Source: Megalobrama amblycephala
Taxonomy: Eukaryota > Chordata > Actinopteri > Cypriniformes > Xenocyprididae
Direction: 5' to 3'
NCBI RefSeq assembly: GCF_018812025.1
Contig: NC_063054.1
Coordinates: 35,980,396 to 36,044,395, forward strand
Length of the DNA: 64,000 nucleotides
The notes beneath the pieces were generated by a model. It searched no databases, was not told where the DNA came from, and was given only the letters and a program-made list of their open reading frames with translations. Positions 1-23,793 of this stretch are shown here, piece by piece. Position numbers and translations under genes: made by a program. Within the stretch, counting starts at the first letter, position 1; each line of letters begins with the position of its first letter.

Positions 1-800
1 CTATTGCTATATATGATCAACTATATAAACTAACTTCACAACTTTCACTTGCACTGATAGAGAAAGATCATTTCTTTTATTTGTCCTCTTTCACAGACAA
101 GTATTTTCCATTAGTGTAAATGCGTTTAAATTCTTCATTTTCAGCAAAAGAGTTTTGAATCACGCTGGCTCTCTCGCGAGAAGTGAATCACAGTTTATCT
201 CTGTTGCAAGGCATGTGATTGGCTGTTTGGCACTGATGTCACAGATTCATGTGCACGCGCTCCACAAACTCAGGATCAAAGCCTGAGTTGACAGAGAAAG
301 TTGATGATCAGCATCATGGTACCAACAAAGCCAGATAGGAGTGGTTTGGTTTTGTCAACTCGAAACTAATCCTATAACCCTGAGTTTGTTCAACTACCAT
401 CATGGTACAGGCCCCTGGTTTCACATGCAAGGCTTAAGCTACATGAAAATTCTCAGTTTAATAACTGGCTATTCAAAGTCATTTTTTCAGCTGTAAATGA
501 TCATACAGACAGTTTCTGTAGCGGCACATAGTTGTTGCTGTCACGTGGTACATGTTACTTTTCCCAGCGCTGGTAGGGATGGACCAATCACAGTCGTTTC
601 TGATAAGAAACCGAATTTAAAAAATATTTTACAGCGATTGCTGCTGCGGATTTTACACGATTAAATGTATTATTTAATCTATTATTTAATTATTATTAAA
701 ATATTATTAAATGAAATTAAAATTTCCGATTTCATTTGAGCAATTTTAATATTTTTATGAAAATAAAGTTTAGTTTATAGGCTATTAATAACTATTCAAT
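1..800. other. Upstream flank of tram2, no gene seen
   Basis: AT-rich, no convincing exon. The part around 240-430 (CATCATGGTACAGGCCCCTG and a nearly repeated CATCATGGTACCAAC) looks like an end of a dispersed repeat, not classified. Confidence 0.4.
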
Positions 801-847
801 GTATTAAAAAAAAACAAAAGGAGTACATTTCTAAATTTTCCACCCCA

Positions 848-915
848 CCAATCCTTTCGAACCTCTTCCGCGCATGCGAACTAGCTTTCGTTCGTGGCTA
901 AAGCGCGCATGCGCA
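848..915 (+). promoter_or_regulatory. tram2 proximal promoter: CCAAT box and two NRF1-like sites
   Basis: Upstream of the tram2 ATG there is a CCAAT at 848-852, an NRF1-like palindrome at 869-879 (CGCGCATGCGA) and a full NRF1 consensus at 904-915 (CGCGCATGCGCA), 87 bases from the start codon. No TATA box is obvious close by. The local rise in CpG fits a housekeeping promoter. That these sites are used is inference. Confidence 0.55.
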
Positions 916-1001
916 GTGCGCTTACTGAAGTTTGGAGTGATTCGTGGAAGTTTGAGATTTGGAGGAAAAAAAGGCACTGCTGAAAGTCGGGAACTTGTAA
1001 A

Positions 1002-11445
<10,444 letters not shown>

Positions 11446-11681
11446 ACTTCAGCCTCATTCCAGCAGATGGCCTCCACACATCGAGGGCACAGGAACAGGA
11501 AACAGATCATCTGCCTGCTGCTTCCTGTTACCACGTCAAGAGAAGTGCATGTGGCGTTTCTCCAAGGAAGTGACAACAGGACTTTCAACAGGCTCTTGTC
11601 AACGTTCTAAACTTCTTTCCAGTTTCAGTATTCATGTTATTTCTTCTGCATATGTTTCTAAACTTCACTCAGTCTTTCTTT

Positions 11682-11687
11682 ATTAAA
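11682..11687 (+). terminator. tram2 poly(A) signal (ATTAAA)
   Basis: ATTAAA lies about 240 bases after the tram2 stop codon and is followed by a GT-rich stretch (11700-11715), as expected of a vertebrate cleavage site. Later AATAAA motifs near 12178 could serve a longer 3' UTR. Confidence 0.5.
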
Positions 11688-11689
11688 GC

Positions 11690-13379
11690 GCTGTTTTGAG
11701 GTTAGTTTGTTTTTCTGCATCTGCATATCTTGAGGTACAAAAACGGCGACTATGGTGGCCTAGAAAGGACACTCATTGAGATGATTTGAATCAAATGTGT
11801 TATTGTGAGACTCGTTCACACATTCTGAGTTTGTAATGAACAAAAGATTTACATGACAATCCAAAATGAACCGGCAAAAGAGACAAGGAAAATCCATGTT
11901 TTTGTCCGGTTTGAGGTAGGAACAAGTGTTGCGGTAATGAAGTGACCCTGAATGAGAGCAAACACACAGCGAACACACTCACTCACTCAGCCTTTCTCCT
12001 GTAATGAGCGTTTATTCTGCTTTGTACGTTTGTGCAGTTTGATATTTGATTGTAAATGACGATGCTTTATAAATATTGAACCTTTTTGAATAGTTAAATT
12101 GTTTTTTTTTTTGAGTTGTCTGTCTTTGCAGAAACATTTCAGCCTTTGTTTTATTTACTTCATTGTTTATTACATCAAATAAACGGATAATTCACATTAG
12201 GTAATAGAGTAACTTTAATGAAATCATGTCACATTTCATCCAAGAAAATTGTTTTACATTAAGAAAAAGGTGTTTTGTTTCATTGTCTGCTCATACATAA
12301 AAATAAATAAAATCAGCATAAACTGAAAACATTTATATTTAAAATGGCACTTTAGAAATATTTAAATACCTTTTGTTGCATTAAAGCCTATTTTTCAATG
12401 CAAAAAAAATTTGTTTATTAAATAAAATGCTTCATTTGTGTAATGCAAAAATCACATTCTCATCAGTAATACAAATATTTATAAAAAGCATGCCTGGACA
12501 TGTTTTTTTATTAATTAAAAACAGAAAATTAAATATGAGCACCATGGCATATATGGACTGTATTTTAGAAAAGCACTTAATGAAATATTTCATTATTGAA
12601 AAAAACCCCAAAACATTTAATGGTACTAAAATCAAGTGGACTGATTCACAAAACATTCTTAAAAATACATTCCTTCAGAACTGCCATTTTATTTTCTAAT
12701 TAAAACAATTATGAATTTTGTATTCCCAAAAATATTTAGTGTTCTTTAAAAAAAATTCTCAAGTAACATTTTTAATGGTTTGTGTGTAATGCAAAAGCAT
12801 TAACATAATTTTTCCTCCCATCTTGTTTTTTTTATCACCATGTCTGGATGCGCTGTAGATAGCATCATTAATTATAATGGGTTCTGTTTGGTTTTGTCGC
12901 ATCGCACCGCTCACATCTGGTGTAGACACAGTGTAACAATAATTCAGATAGCTTTTGTAAAAAAATAAATAAACAGTTGCTGTGGGAATGTTATTAATGT
13001 GACCAGTACCATCTTTTGGTTGGCAACACTAACGTGTAAATAGAAGCTCTTTGGTTGAACTTGATTCAGTCGTGGACAGTGGTTCCACATGATGGAAACA
13101 TGTAGGATGAACTAAAATAAGACATGATTAAATCAAGTTCATCCTACATTAAGTGTTTGAGTAGATTTAACATGTTTCCATCTTGTAGAACCACTGCCAA
13201 TGATCAGCCAAAGTTTTTGAGTTTACAGTTGTGACTAAATATTTCCCCAGGACAATACTTAATAATACTGCTACAAGATTTTATTTTTCTAATCTAGCAA
13301 GTAATTCTCGTTAAATGAATACATTTCACACACTTAACATGTGGTTCAACATGAGGTTGAACCAACTGGCTTCACAGTT
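11690..13379. other. Intergenic region between tram2 and the LINE
   Basis: AT-rich without exons. A short inverted repeat (CATGTAGGATGAACTAAAATAAG and TTCATCCTACATTAAG) lies at 13098-13158. Confidence 0.4.
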
Positions 13380-14447
13380 TATTGAACGGATTTGAGGACT
13401 TATTATATGTGAATTGTTGCACTAGGAAAAATAAGACTTATTCAAGTGTTATGGCAACGTTAAAGGTGCCTTTTCTTCCACCACGATGCCACCATAGGGA
13501 GGATCTGACCATAATGTTGTTAATCTTCAACCTAAACATCAAAGACTTCTTGAAAGGGAGATACCTCAGGTTAAGACTGTTAAGATTTGGAATAAAGAGA
13601 GTATTAAGTGCCTTCTGGGTTGGTTTGAATGGGACACCTTTGACTCCCCAGACCTAGATACTCATACAACTGTGGTCTCAGATTATATTAGTTTTTGTGT
13701 GGAGTCAGTTATACCCACAAAAACGTATAAAATATATCCTAATAACAAAGAAATTAAAACAAGAAGAAAATAGCTTATTAATTCTAATAATGATGTCTTA
13801 GCAAAAAGAGACATTCAAAGAGAAATCAAAAGACAAACTAAAGTAGATAAGGCCCTATACACAAACTATATAAACAAAGAAATTGAGGCTAAAATGTCAC
13901 AAGGAAATGCAGGCCTGGGAGGGAATTAGGACGATGATTAATATCCCACATAAGAGTATAGGGAAGAAAAATATAAACACGACAGCTATAGATGAAAATT
14001 TTGAACTAGCAAACAGGTTAAATTTGTTCTTTTCTCGTTTTGAGGGGAATAATGAGGAGAGAAATAAAAATGAAGAAAATGCTTTGACATCGACTAATAA
14101 TTTTTCTATTACAGAAGCTGATGTCAAAATAATGTTCCAAAAATGAGTCCTGGGCCAGACAATATTTGTGGTTATGTATTAAAATCTTGTGCTGAGCAAT
14201 TATCCACAGTTTTTGTTTTATTGTTTCTTGACCAGCATGTAGTGCCAACCTTATAGAAAAACTTCAGCTATGGTACCTATTCCTAAAATTAACTTGGCGA
14301 TTATCATCCAATTGCATTGACTTCTTTGGTGTTTAAATGTTGCGAAATGCTTGTTATAAGAGGTATATAGTGGAAAACATACAGCATTTATTGGATCCAT
14401 TTCAATTTACTTATCAGCCCAATAAGGGAGTAGATGATGCTATTTTA

Positions 14448-15510
14448 AGGGATGTGCAACGATTAATCGCGATTAATCGGTTGCAAAATAAATATAATCG
14501 TTTGCAAAATAATATATTTCATAAATATATACATGTATGTGTATGGAAGAGGATTAGGGCCAAGCAATAATAAAAAAATAAAACCATCTTGAGATTAAAG
14601 TTGTTAAATTTCGAGAAAAAAGTTGAAATAAAATGTTGAGAATAAACTCGTTAAATTATGAATTTGTTCTCATAATTTAACGACTTTTTTCTCGAAATTT
14701 AACGACATTTTTCTCATAATTTAATGAATTTGTTGTCGTAATTTAATGACTTTCTCGTAATTGAATGACTTTATTCTCATAATTTAATGACTTTATTCTC
14801 AACATTTTATGTCGACTTTTTTTCTCGAAATTTAACAACTTTTTTCTCATAATTTAACGAATTTGTTCTCATAATCTAACGACTTTTTTCTCATAGTTTA
14901 ACGAATTTGTTCTCATAATCTAACAGCTTTTTTCTCGTAATTTAATGAGTTTATTCTCAACATTTTATCTCGACTTTTTTCTTGAAATTTAATTTTTTTC
15001 ACATAATTTAACAAATTTGTTCTCATAATCTAACGACTTTTTTCTCATAGTTTAACGAATTTGTTCTCATAATCTAATGACTTTTTTCTCGTAATTTAAT
15101 GACTTTATTCTCAACATTTTATCTCGACTTTTTTTCTCGAAATTTAACGACTTTTTTCTCATAATTTAACGAATTTGTTCTCATAATCTAACGACTTTTT
15201 TCTCATAGTTTAACGAATTTGTTCTCATAATCTAACAAGTTTTTTCTCGTAATTTAACGAGTTTATTCTCAACATTTTATTGCGACTTTTTTCTCGAAAT
15301 TTAACGATTTTTTTCTCGAAATTTAACAACTTTAATCTCGAATTGGTTTTATTTTTTTATTATTGCTTATGGCCCTAATCCTCTTCTGAATATGTGTCTG
15401 TATTTATATATACATAATTATTATACACAGAACACACACACACATATATTACGTAAACACAGACTTTTATTTTGCAAACGATTAATCGCGATTTATCGTT
15501 GCACATCCCT
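14448..15510. mobile_element. Nonautonomous DNA transposon inserted in the LINE
   Basis: The ends are inverted copies of AGGGATGTGCAACGAT, followed by an ATTAATCGCGATTAATCG-like motif and TTGCAAAATAA. These start at 14448 and end at 15510. It splits the LINE frame directly after the DDAIL codons. The ends resemble hAT-type termini; I could not see a clear 8-bp target duplication, so the superfamily is uncertain. The interior is itself occupied by the tandem foldback element at 14546-15386. Confidence 0.7.
14546..15386. mobile_element. Foldback-like element with TTCTCGTAATTTAACGAC repeats, copy 1
   Basis: Terminal inverted repeats of 80 bp or more begin GAAGAGGATTAGGGCC and run through AAGCAATAATAAAAAAATA. 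The interior is a long run of variants of TTCTCGTAATTTAACGACTT, switching orientation near 14660. The same termini and words occur at 40713-41925, so this is a dispersed family. No coding potential is seen. Superfamily unknown. Confidence 0.75.
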
Positions 15511-16599
15511 ACTGTTGAATATTGTTTATTCAGATATTGAGGGTTCCAGAAATCATGTAAAAATTCTCTTTCTGCCTTAAATAACACAATCTGTATTGCC
15601 TGAAAGACTATCTAGATTTCTCTCTAGATGGAGGACTAATTTTGTGGTTACATGATTTTTTTTTAAGTAATAGAGTTCAACGTGTGTGTGTGGGTACCTC
15701 ATTGCCTGAAAAACAAATTACGAATGTTGGTTCTCCACAAGGTTGTGTCCTCTCATCCCTATTGTTTATTTTTTATACAAACAGTTGCAGGAGCATTTGT
15801 CAAGGGAGACATTTAATCAAATTTGCAGATGGTACTGCATTGGTTAGTCTCCTTAAAGGGGATGAGGACAGACATGAACCCTTTTTAAATGAATTTATTT
15901 CTTGGTGTGATGCATCAATCTTAAGTTAAATGTTTTAAAAACTAAAGAAATGTATATTGGTTTTAGAAGAGTCCTCCAGGAGTGTGAGCACTATTAAAGG
16001 GGAGCAGATTCAGAGAGTTGAAGACTATAAATACCTCAGAGTTGTTTTAGATCACAAATGAAGGTGGGGCAAATGGACTGACGCTGTGAACAAAAAGGGT
16101 CAGCAAAGACTATACTTCCTTAGTAAGATTAATGTGAGCCTTCCACTGTTAAAAGTGTTTTATAATTCTTTTATTGAAAGTATACTGACCTTTTGTATTG
16201 CTGGTTTGGAAACGGTAGAACAAGAGTTCGCTCAGGAAAGTCTTAGGCACTGCAAGTAAATGACTTTGTATCTCTATGATAGGCCTAGAACAAATTTATC
16301 AGACTAGATGCCGTAGTAAAGCTATGAAAATCTGATTACAGGCATCCACTGTATAATGAGTTTGAGATTTTACCTTCAGGACGAAGATTCAGGATGCCAG
16401 TGTTTCTTAAAAACGGGGGGAAAGTCCTTTATACCACAGGCTGTGAAGTGTTTAAATGAAAGATTGTTTGTTGTTGTTGTTGTTAAATGTATGTTGTATT
16501 GTCTTTTGTGAAAACGCATGTTGAAACCCATTGGAACAAAATTTCCCCAAGGGGATAATAAAGTAACTAGCCTACTACTACCAAAGTCCCTTCATTTCA

Positions 16600-17060
16600 A
16601 TCGGCGGCCATCTTTGAAACGCCTGTCGGGCATCCTGGGCATCATGCAATCTCTTTGAATGGGGAAACATCAAATTCTCCAAAACTGTTCGCCAACCTTA
16701 CGATTAAATTTCATATTTGAAATCACCAATGAAATCTAACAACAACCGGCTCATAAATTTAGTTTCTAAACACTCGAATCATGACAAAAAACTGTATTTT
16801 TCAGGCTGGATCAAGCTAATGCGCATGCGCAGACCTAAATGCGCGTCTCTTCGGAGGCGCGCGTCCGACTGTTTCTATAGAAACCGGTGATTCTAACGGC
16901 CGCTGAAGTTATGTGTGACTTTACCAGTCAGCGATTGGCTCTTATTTAGAAGGCGGGACTTATTCCGCCATATTGCGCGTTACACTTTCTCCCATTCAAA
17001 ACAATACGAGTGACACGTCTTCTCTCCGGTGCAATTTTTGAATTTGAATTTAACAAGGCA
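16600..17060. promoter_or_regulatory. CpG-rich, promoter-like patch between the convergent genes
   Basis: Contains an NRF1-type core (GCGCATGCGCAG at 16819-16830), GGAGGCGCGCGTCCGAC, an inverted CCAAT (GATTGGCT at about 16933) and GGCGGGAC, all unusually CpG-dense for this window. No ORF follows on either strand. It may be a transposon-borne promoter or an orphan CpG island. Confidence 0.3.
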
Positions 17061-17360
17061 TCCTTGTGTAGCATAATATATGATATAATCAGACATCTAA
17101 GCCTATATTTTTATTAAGTAAAACAAAATACGTTTTAAAGAAAATATTAGAGTACTTTATTTTTCCATAATTGCAGGATCAGTCTTACAAATTTAGGAAC
17201 TTTTTTCTTAAGACTTTCATGAAACCAGCCCAGAAGTAAAAGTTTATTTTCTTCAGTTTTGTGATGAAATAGGACATGGACAGGTTTTATGAAATACAGG
17301 CAAATGTTACATAAATGAGCCTCAATAACACCAATTCATTTTAAAGATGCTTGTTTTGTT

Positions 17361-17368
17361 TTGTCTTT
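17361..17368 (-). terminator. efhc1 poly(A) signal (AATAAA on the - strand)
   Basis: TTTATT on the + strand reads AATAAA on the transcript, about 130 bases after the predicted efhc1 stop codon. It supports the short terminal exon as a real 3' end. Confidence 0.45.
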
Positions 17369-17494
17369 ATTGCACATTTACATCAAAAGACATGGAAAAT
17401 CACAACATCCAAAGGCACAAACATATAACAAATGTTTACAGAGGACATCTGTTGGTATCTTGTTGAGGACTGGTAGCATTACACTGGACAGATT

Positions 17495-20400
17495 TCAGCT
17501 CTGAAGGAGGACTGGAGCTCCATCAGTCTCAGCTGTGAAGAAAAACATTCAAAGAGATTTCAAGTGAAACTGCCATTAAAGGATTAGTCCACTTTCAAAT
17601 AAAATTTTCCTGATAATTTACTCACCCTCATGTCATCCAAGATGTCCATGTCTTTCATCAGTCGAAAAGAAATTAAGGTTTTTGATGAAAACATTCCAGG
17701 ATTATTCTCCTTATAGTGGACTTCAATGGGCACCAAATGGTTGAAGGTCAAAATGACAGTTTCAGTGCAGCTTCAAAAAAATTGTAAAGCATATACATTT
17801 ACATTTTGTTCGAAAATGACCAATCGTTTCGCTAGATAATACTCTTATTCCTTGTCTGGTATCGTTTAAAGCCCTTTGAAGCTGCACTGAAACTGTAATT
17901 TTGACCTTCAACCGTTTGGTGCCCATTGAAGTCCACTATAAGGAGAATAATCCTGGAATGTTTTCATCAAAAACCTTCATTTCTTTTCAACTGAAGAAAG
18001 AAAGACATGAACATCTTGGATGACATGGGGGGTGAGTAAATTATCAGGAACATTTTTTTTTGAAAGTGAGCTAATCCTTTAAGGGTTAATCATGAATACT
18101 GCATTTCCTCTTCACAGGATCTTGGCTGAAGATCTTAAATATGTAACCGAAAGCCTGTAGTTGCAAAACCACAAGCAAACACACATTTTACCTTCATGCT
18201 GCTCGGTCTGGTCTGAGGTCTGACTGACCGCAAACTTCTGTCTCAGTGAAGACAGTGTGTGTTCAGGGACGTGATGGGGCAGTGACTCCAGATAACTTAA
18301 CACGTAGCGATCAGCATCCGTCAGGACAAACCGATGGCCAAACACTGCAGAGGAGAGCAGAAAGAACAACAGCATATGAAGAAAGAAAAAAAAGTGTGAT
18401 GATTCCCAGGAAGTCATGTCTCTGATCAACACCTTCCACAGTAGCTCCAATAGAGAAGTCTGCCGGTCCGTAATATTCTGGGTTTTCCACTGTGCTTCCT
18501 GGTTTCGGGACACGAGTCTTCTCTAGGAATTTTCCTCCAATGATGCCGGAATTACGTGTGGATTTCTCAAAGATGCAGATCATGTCATCAGACAGATAGC
18601 AAGACAGAATGAAGCGCCGTCCCTCATCCAGGGGATTCTGGGAATCCTATGGAGGATGATAACATTGATATGTAAGGAATAATGTACAGTCATTGTCGTA
18701 AAGTAATTTTTCGAAATAAAGGGAGAATAACAGTCTGCAGATCTTTTTTGTATTATTTAATATATTTTTTTGATCTTGCACCTGTCCAAGACAATTTGGA
18801 TGTGCGTACCTTGACCTTTTTCGCATAAAATAAACCTTGACATGATGAACAGGACTCGATGCAGGTGAAAGCTACTTAATAAATAAATAAATATGTGGAC
18901 ATGAAATATTGATTTAAGATTTAGGCCTATTTGATCATTTTACTTGTACACTACCAGTCAAAAGTTTGGAAACATTACTATTTTTAATGTTTCTGAACAA
19001 AGTCTCTAATTAAGGCTGGATTTATTTAATAATAAATACAGAAAAAACAATAATATTGTGAAATATTATTACAATTTAAAATTATGGTTTTCTATTTTAA
19101 TATACTTTAAAATATAATTTATTTCTGTGATCAAAGCTGAATTTTCAGCATCATTACTCCAGTCTTCAGTGTCACATGATCCTTCAGAAATCATTCTATT
19201 ATGATGATTTGATGCTCAGTTATTATCAATGTTGAAAACAGTTGTGTAGCTTAATATTTTTTGGAACCTGTGATACTTTTTTCAGGATTCATTGATGAAT
19301 AAATGGTTAAAAAGAACAGCATTTATTCAAAATATAAATCTTTTCTAACAATATAAATCTTTACTATCACTTTTTATCAATTTAACACATCCCTGTTGAA
19401 AAAAAGTATCAATTTCTATCAAAAAAAAAAAAAGAAACAAAAAAAATTACTGATCCCAAACTTTTGAACGGTAGTGTATGTTGTTACAAAATATTTCTAT
19501 TTTAAATAAATGCTGATATTTTTTTTTTTACTTTTTAATAATCAAAGAATCCTGAAAAATTATCACAGGTTATAAAATAATATTAAGCAGCACAACTGTT
19601 TCCAACATTGATAATAAATCATCATATTACATTGATTTCTGAAGGATCTGGATATTATGCAAATGAGGTGTATTCTCACCAGCCGTGCGGCATAACGCAG
19701 GACTTTGTGGTCGTTCTCCAGCAGTTTGATCACGTCTTTCTTGGGCGGTTCAGGAATCAGAGACAGACAGTTCTGTAACGAGTCCTCCAGAGAACCGAAG
19801 CCGTTATATGGAGGAATTACCTGCGTGACAACATGACACGTCATCACTGCAATAAAACTCATGCAGGCGTTCAGAAAACATGCGCACAGAATATACTGAT
19901 GAACAGATGGATGAAAGGAAAATGAAGCACATCATTTACCTCACAAACAGTCTGGATAGAAATGGCAATTTTCCATGAATAGGGTACAAAATAGGCATTT
20001 TTGTTTCTTTTTATGTTATTAACATAAAAAAATATTATTTTTTATATATATAAGGTTTGTAATTTTTACAACATTTGGAACATTTTGTTATATTCTAAAA
20101 ATTAACTGTAACATTAAATAATAAAATTTGTATGTGTTAAAGGTGCCCTAGAATTAAAAATTGAATTTATATTGGCATAGTTGAATAACAAGAGTTCATT
20201 ACATGGAAATGACATACAGTGAGTCTCAAACTCCATTGTTTCCTCCTTCTTATATAAATCTCATTTGTTTAAAAGACCTCCGAAGAACAGGCGAATCTCA
20301 ACATAACACCGACTGTTACGTAACAGTCGGGATCATTAATATGTACGCCCCCAATATTTGCATATGCCAGCTCATGTTCAAGGCATTACACAAGGGCAGG

Positions 20401-23076
20401 CAGTATTAACGTCTGGATCTGTGCACAGCTGAATCATCAGACTACGTAAGCAAGCAATGATATTTTTAGTGATATTTGTAAATTGTCTTTCTAAATGTTT
20501 CGTTAGCATGTTGCTAATGTACTGTTAAATGTGGTTAAAGTTACCATCGTTTCTTACTGTATTCACGGAGACAAGAGCCGTCGCTATTTTCATTTTTAAA
20601 CACTTGCAGTCTGTATAATTCATAAACTTCATTCTTTATAAATCTCTCCAACAGTGTGTAATGTTAGCTTTAGCCACGGAGCACTATCAAACTCATTCAG
20701 AATCAAATGTAAACATCCAAATAAATACCATACTTACGCGATTAGACATGATGCATGACGAACACTTTGTAAAGATCCATTTTGAGGGTTATATTAGCTG
20801 TGTGAAATTTGTTTATGCTGGTTAAGGCAAGCGCGAGCTCCGGGGGAGGGGAGCATGAGATTTAAAGGGGCCACAGCCTGAATCGGCGCATATTTAATGA
20901 TGCCCCAAAATAGGCAGTTAAAAAAATGAATAAAAAAAATCTATGGGGTATTTTGAGCTGAAACTTCACAGACACATTCAGGGGACACTTTAGACTTATA
21001 TTACATCTTTTAAAAAGACATTCTACGGCACCTTTAATTTAATATTATGTGACTGCTGGGTAAGAAAACATTTTGATGCAGACCGATTCGATAATATATC
21101 ATTCATTGAAAAGATGAGTGGAATAATACATGAATCATAGCTGACTCTGAATGGTGCGTGATGCTTCATTCATCTATCATCTATTGTCAGAATAGACAAC
21201 TGTGTACCCTATTTGTGGAAAGTGGCATACCATTTCCATACTAAATATCATTTAACTTTCAATAAAGATGAGATTAGCCCAATCAAGAGTATGTATCTGA
21301 CCCTCTTGATGTCTTGTGGTGTTCTAGTGTCAACAGTAAACGGTTTGAGCAAGATGTCGGGGTGATTCTGTTCAAAGTATTTCCGGGTGAAGTTGTCACA
21401 GTCATACAGAAGGAAGCGCCTCCCCATCAGCGTGACCTCCTCACCGACCCTGAAGTCTTGAGGAGAGAAATACTCCTTCACGTCATGAGGGGAAACTTCC
21501 AGAACGCTGCTGGGGAACGGCTCTGAGTCGAGAAAGAGAGAAAAGTTTAAGAATTCAATCATTTATTGTGTCCAAACTTCTATAAACACAAAAAGCAACA
21601 AAACTGAAGCAATGTGTTAAAATTAGTTCTGCTCTCTTAGAGGATTAGTTCACTTCAGAATTAAAATTTCCTGATAATTTACTCACCTCCATGTCATCCA
21701 AGACGTTTATGTCTTTCTTTCTTTAGTTGAAAAGAAATAAAGAAAATATTCCAGGATTTTTCTCCATATATTGGACTTCACTGGGGTTCAACGGGTTGAA
21801 GGTCCAAATTGCTGTTTCAGTGCAGCTTCAAAGAGCTCTACATGATCCCAGACGAGGAATAAGGGTCTTATCTAGAGAAACGATCAGTCATTATCTTAAA
21901 AAAAAAAAAAAAATTATATACTTTTTAACCACAAATGCTCATCTTGCACTGCTCTGCGGTGCAACACACATAATCACGTTGGAAAGGTCACACGTGATGT
22001 AGGCGGAAGTACTGCAGTAGGGCGAAAACCTTCAAAATCGTCTGACATCGTTGTTTGACTTCGTCTTTGCACGTTCGCTTTGTAGACACTGGATCGGTAC
22101 TTCCGCCTACGTCACGCATGACCTTTCCAACATGATTATGTAATGTGCATCGCAATATAATATGCATCGCAACGCAGTGCAAGATGAGCATTTGTGGTTA
22201 AAAAGTATATAATTTTTTTTTTTTTTTTAAGATAATGACTGATCGTTTCTCTAGATAAGACCCTTATTCCTCGTCTGGGATCATGTAGAGCTCTTTGAAG
22301 CTGCACTGAAACTGACATTTGGACCTTCAACCCATTGAACCCCAGTGAAGTCCACTATATGGAGAAAAATCCTGGAATGTTTTCATCAAAAACCTTCATT
22401 TCTTTTCGACTGAAAACAGACAGAAACTTCTTGGATGACATGAGGGTGATGAAATTATCATGAAATTTGAATTCTGAAGTGAACTAATCCTTTAATGTAA
22501 TGTAGTAAGTATGTCCAACTTTATTCACATACAGATCTTCTAAATGCAACCATAAGGCATAAAGATATTGAGATATTATAAACATTAACATCATGATTTT
22601 CTGTAAAGCTGTTTGACTAGTGTGTGTTTATGGTCTCACCGCAGGTTGGTTTGATGTGTTTGGGAACCCTCTGTCTGCGGAGCAGCACTGGGAACGGGTC
22701 CCGGCCGCTGTTGGCCTCGTGATGTTCACAAATCTCAACAGAATCATCTACAAGATAGTAATACAGCGTTACGGGCCGTTTCTCACCGTAGAGATAGTCC
22801 GAGTCGTCCCAAAGCGCAAAGAAACGCAGCACCTTGAAATACACACGAGACAGCAGAGAAATGATGAGTGAGAGAATTAATTCATGTGTGGGTGAACATA
22901 CAGGACTGAGTGTGTGTGTTTACCTGTCGATCCAAGGCGAGGAACCGCTCCAGCTGATGATTGTGGTCGTAGGGTATGATGTGAGTTTGTTGTGTCTGAA
23001 TGCGGCGGATGGTGTACGGGTCACTGGGAATGGACTCCGACTCATTTAGTACTATTCCCTGACTCTCCATGAAGTC

Positions 23077-23149
<73 letters not shown>

Positions 23150-23535
23150 CAAACCAAACCCATCAGAAGCAGCAGTCTACAGAGTCCGTGTGTGTGTGTA
23201 CCTGTGTAAAGCCATCGCACTGTGTTATCCTGTAGACCGTTCCAAACAAACTCAAGTCCATCCCAACATTGAGGTCTTTCCAGTGGTAAAGCTCTCCGCG
23301 CTGGTTTTTGGTCAGCCTCTGACGTTTGATCAGTTTTCCCTGTGGAATTCCTGAGTTTTCCACCGGTGGCTCGGTCACACACATGCTGTCATCCTCCAAG
23401 TGATAATAAATCACCACCGGACGAATGCGGAAGTGCTCATCTGGAGAGTGCAACACTTCCTGTCGGAAGTAACCATAGAAACGCAGCACCTGGAAGTCAA
23501 AGGGTAAAGGTGAGAGATTGGTTCTGTTTCAATGG

Positions 23536-23586
<51 letters not shown>

Positions 23587-23596
23587 ACAGACGGAC

Positions 23597-23671
<75 letters not shown>

Positions 23672-23731
23672 CGGACGGACAGATAGACAGACAGGTAGAT
23701 AGATAGATAAACAGACAGACAGACAGACAGG

Positions 23732-23793
<62 letters not shown>

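Larger units (their letters stand above)
13380..16570 (+). mobile_element. Degraded L2-type LINE (non-LTR retrotransposon)
   Basis: Reading-frame fragments in order: post-endonuclease linker (FLPPRCHHREDL at about 13470), a block with WEGIRTMINIPHKS and LANRLNLFFSRFE (13883-14146), GPDNICGYVLK (about 14155), DPFQFTYQPNKGVDDAI (about 14395), and the reverse-transcriptase core at 15642-15929 (GSPQGCVLSSLLFIFYTN and LIKFADGTALV). The catalytic FADD box reads FADG, and several stops and frameshifts are present, so it is inactive. The 3' end near 16535-16565 (TTTCCCCAAGGGGATAATAAAG) is typical of L2-clade elements. The element is interrupted at 14448-15510 by another transposon. The 5' end was not found. 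Confidence 0.82.

Noticed and set aside
17482..17530. Alternative frame of the last efhc1 exon ([13 protein letters not shown])
   Set aside because: It would need phase 0, but exon 9 ends with one extra base; the used frame closes at TGA 17497-17495.
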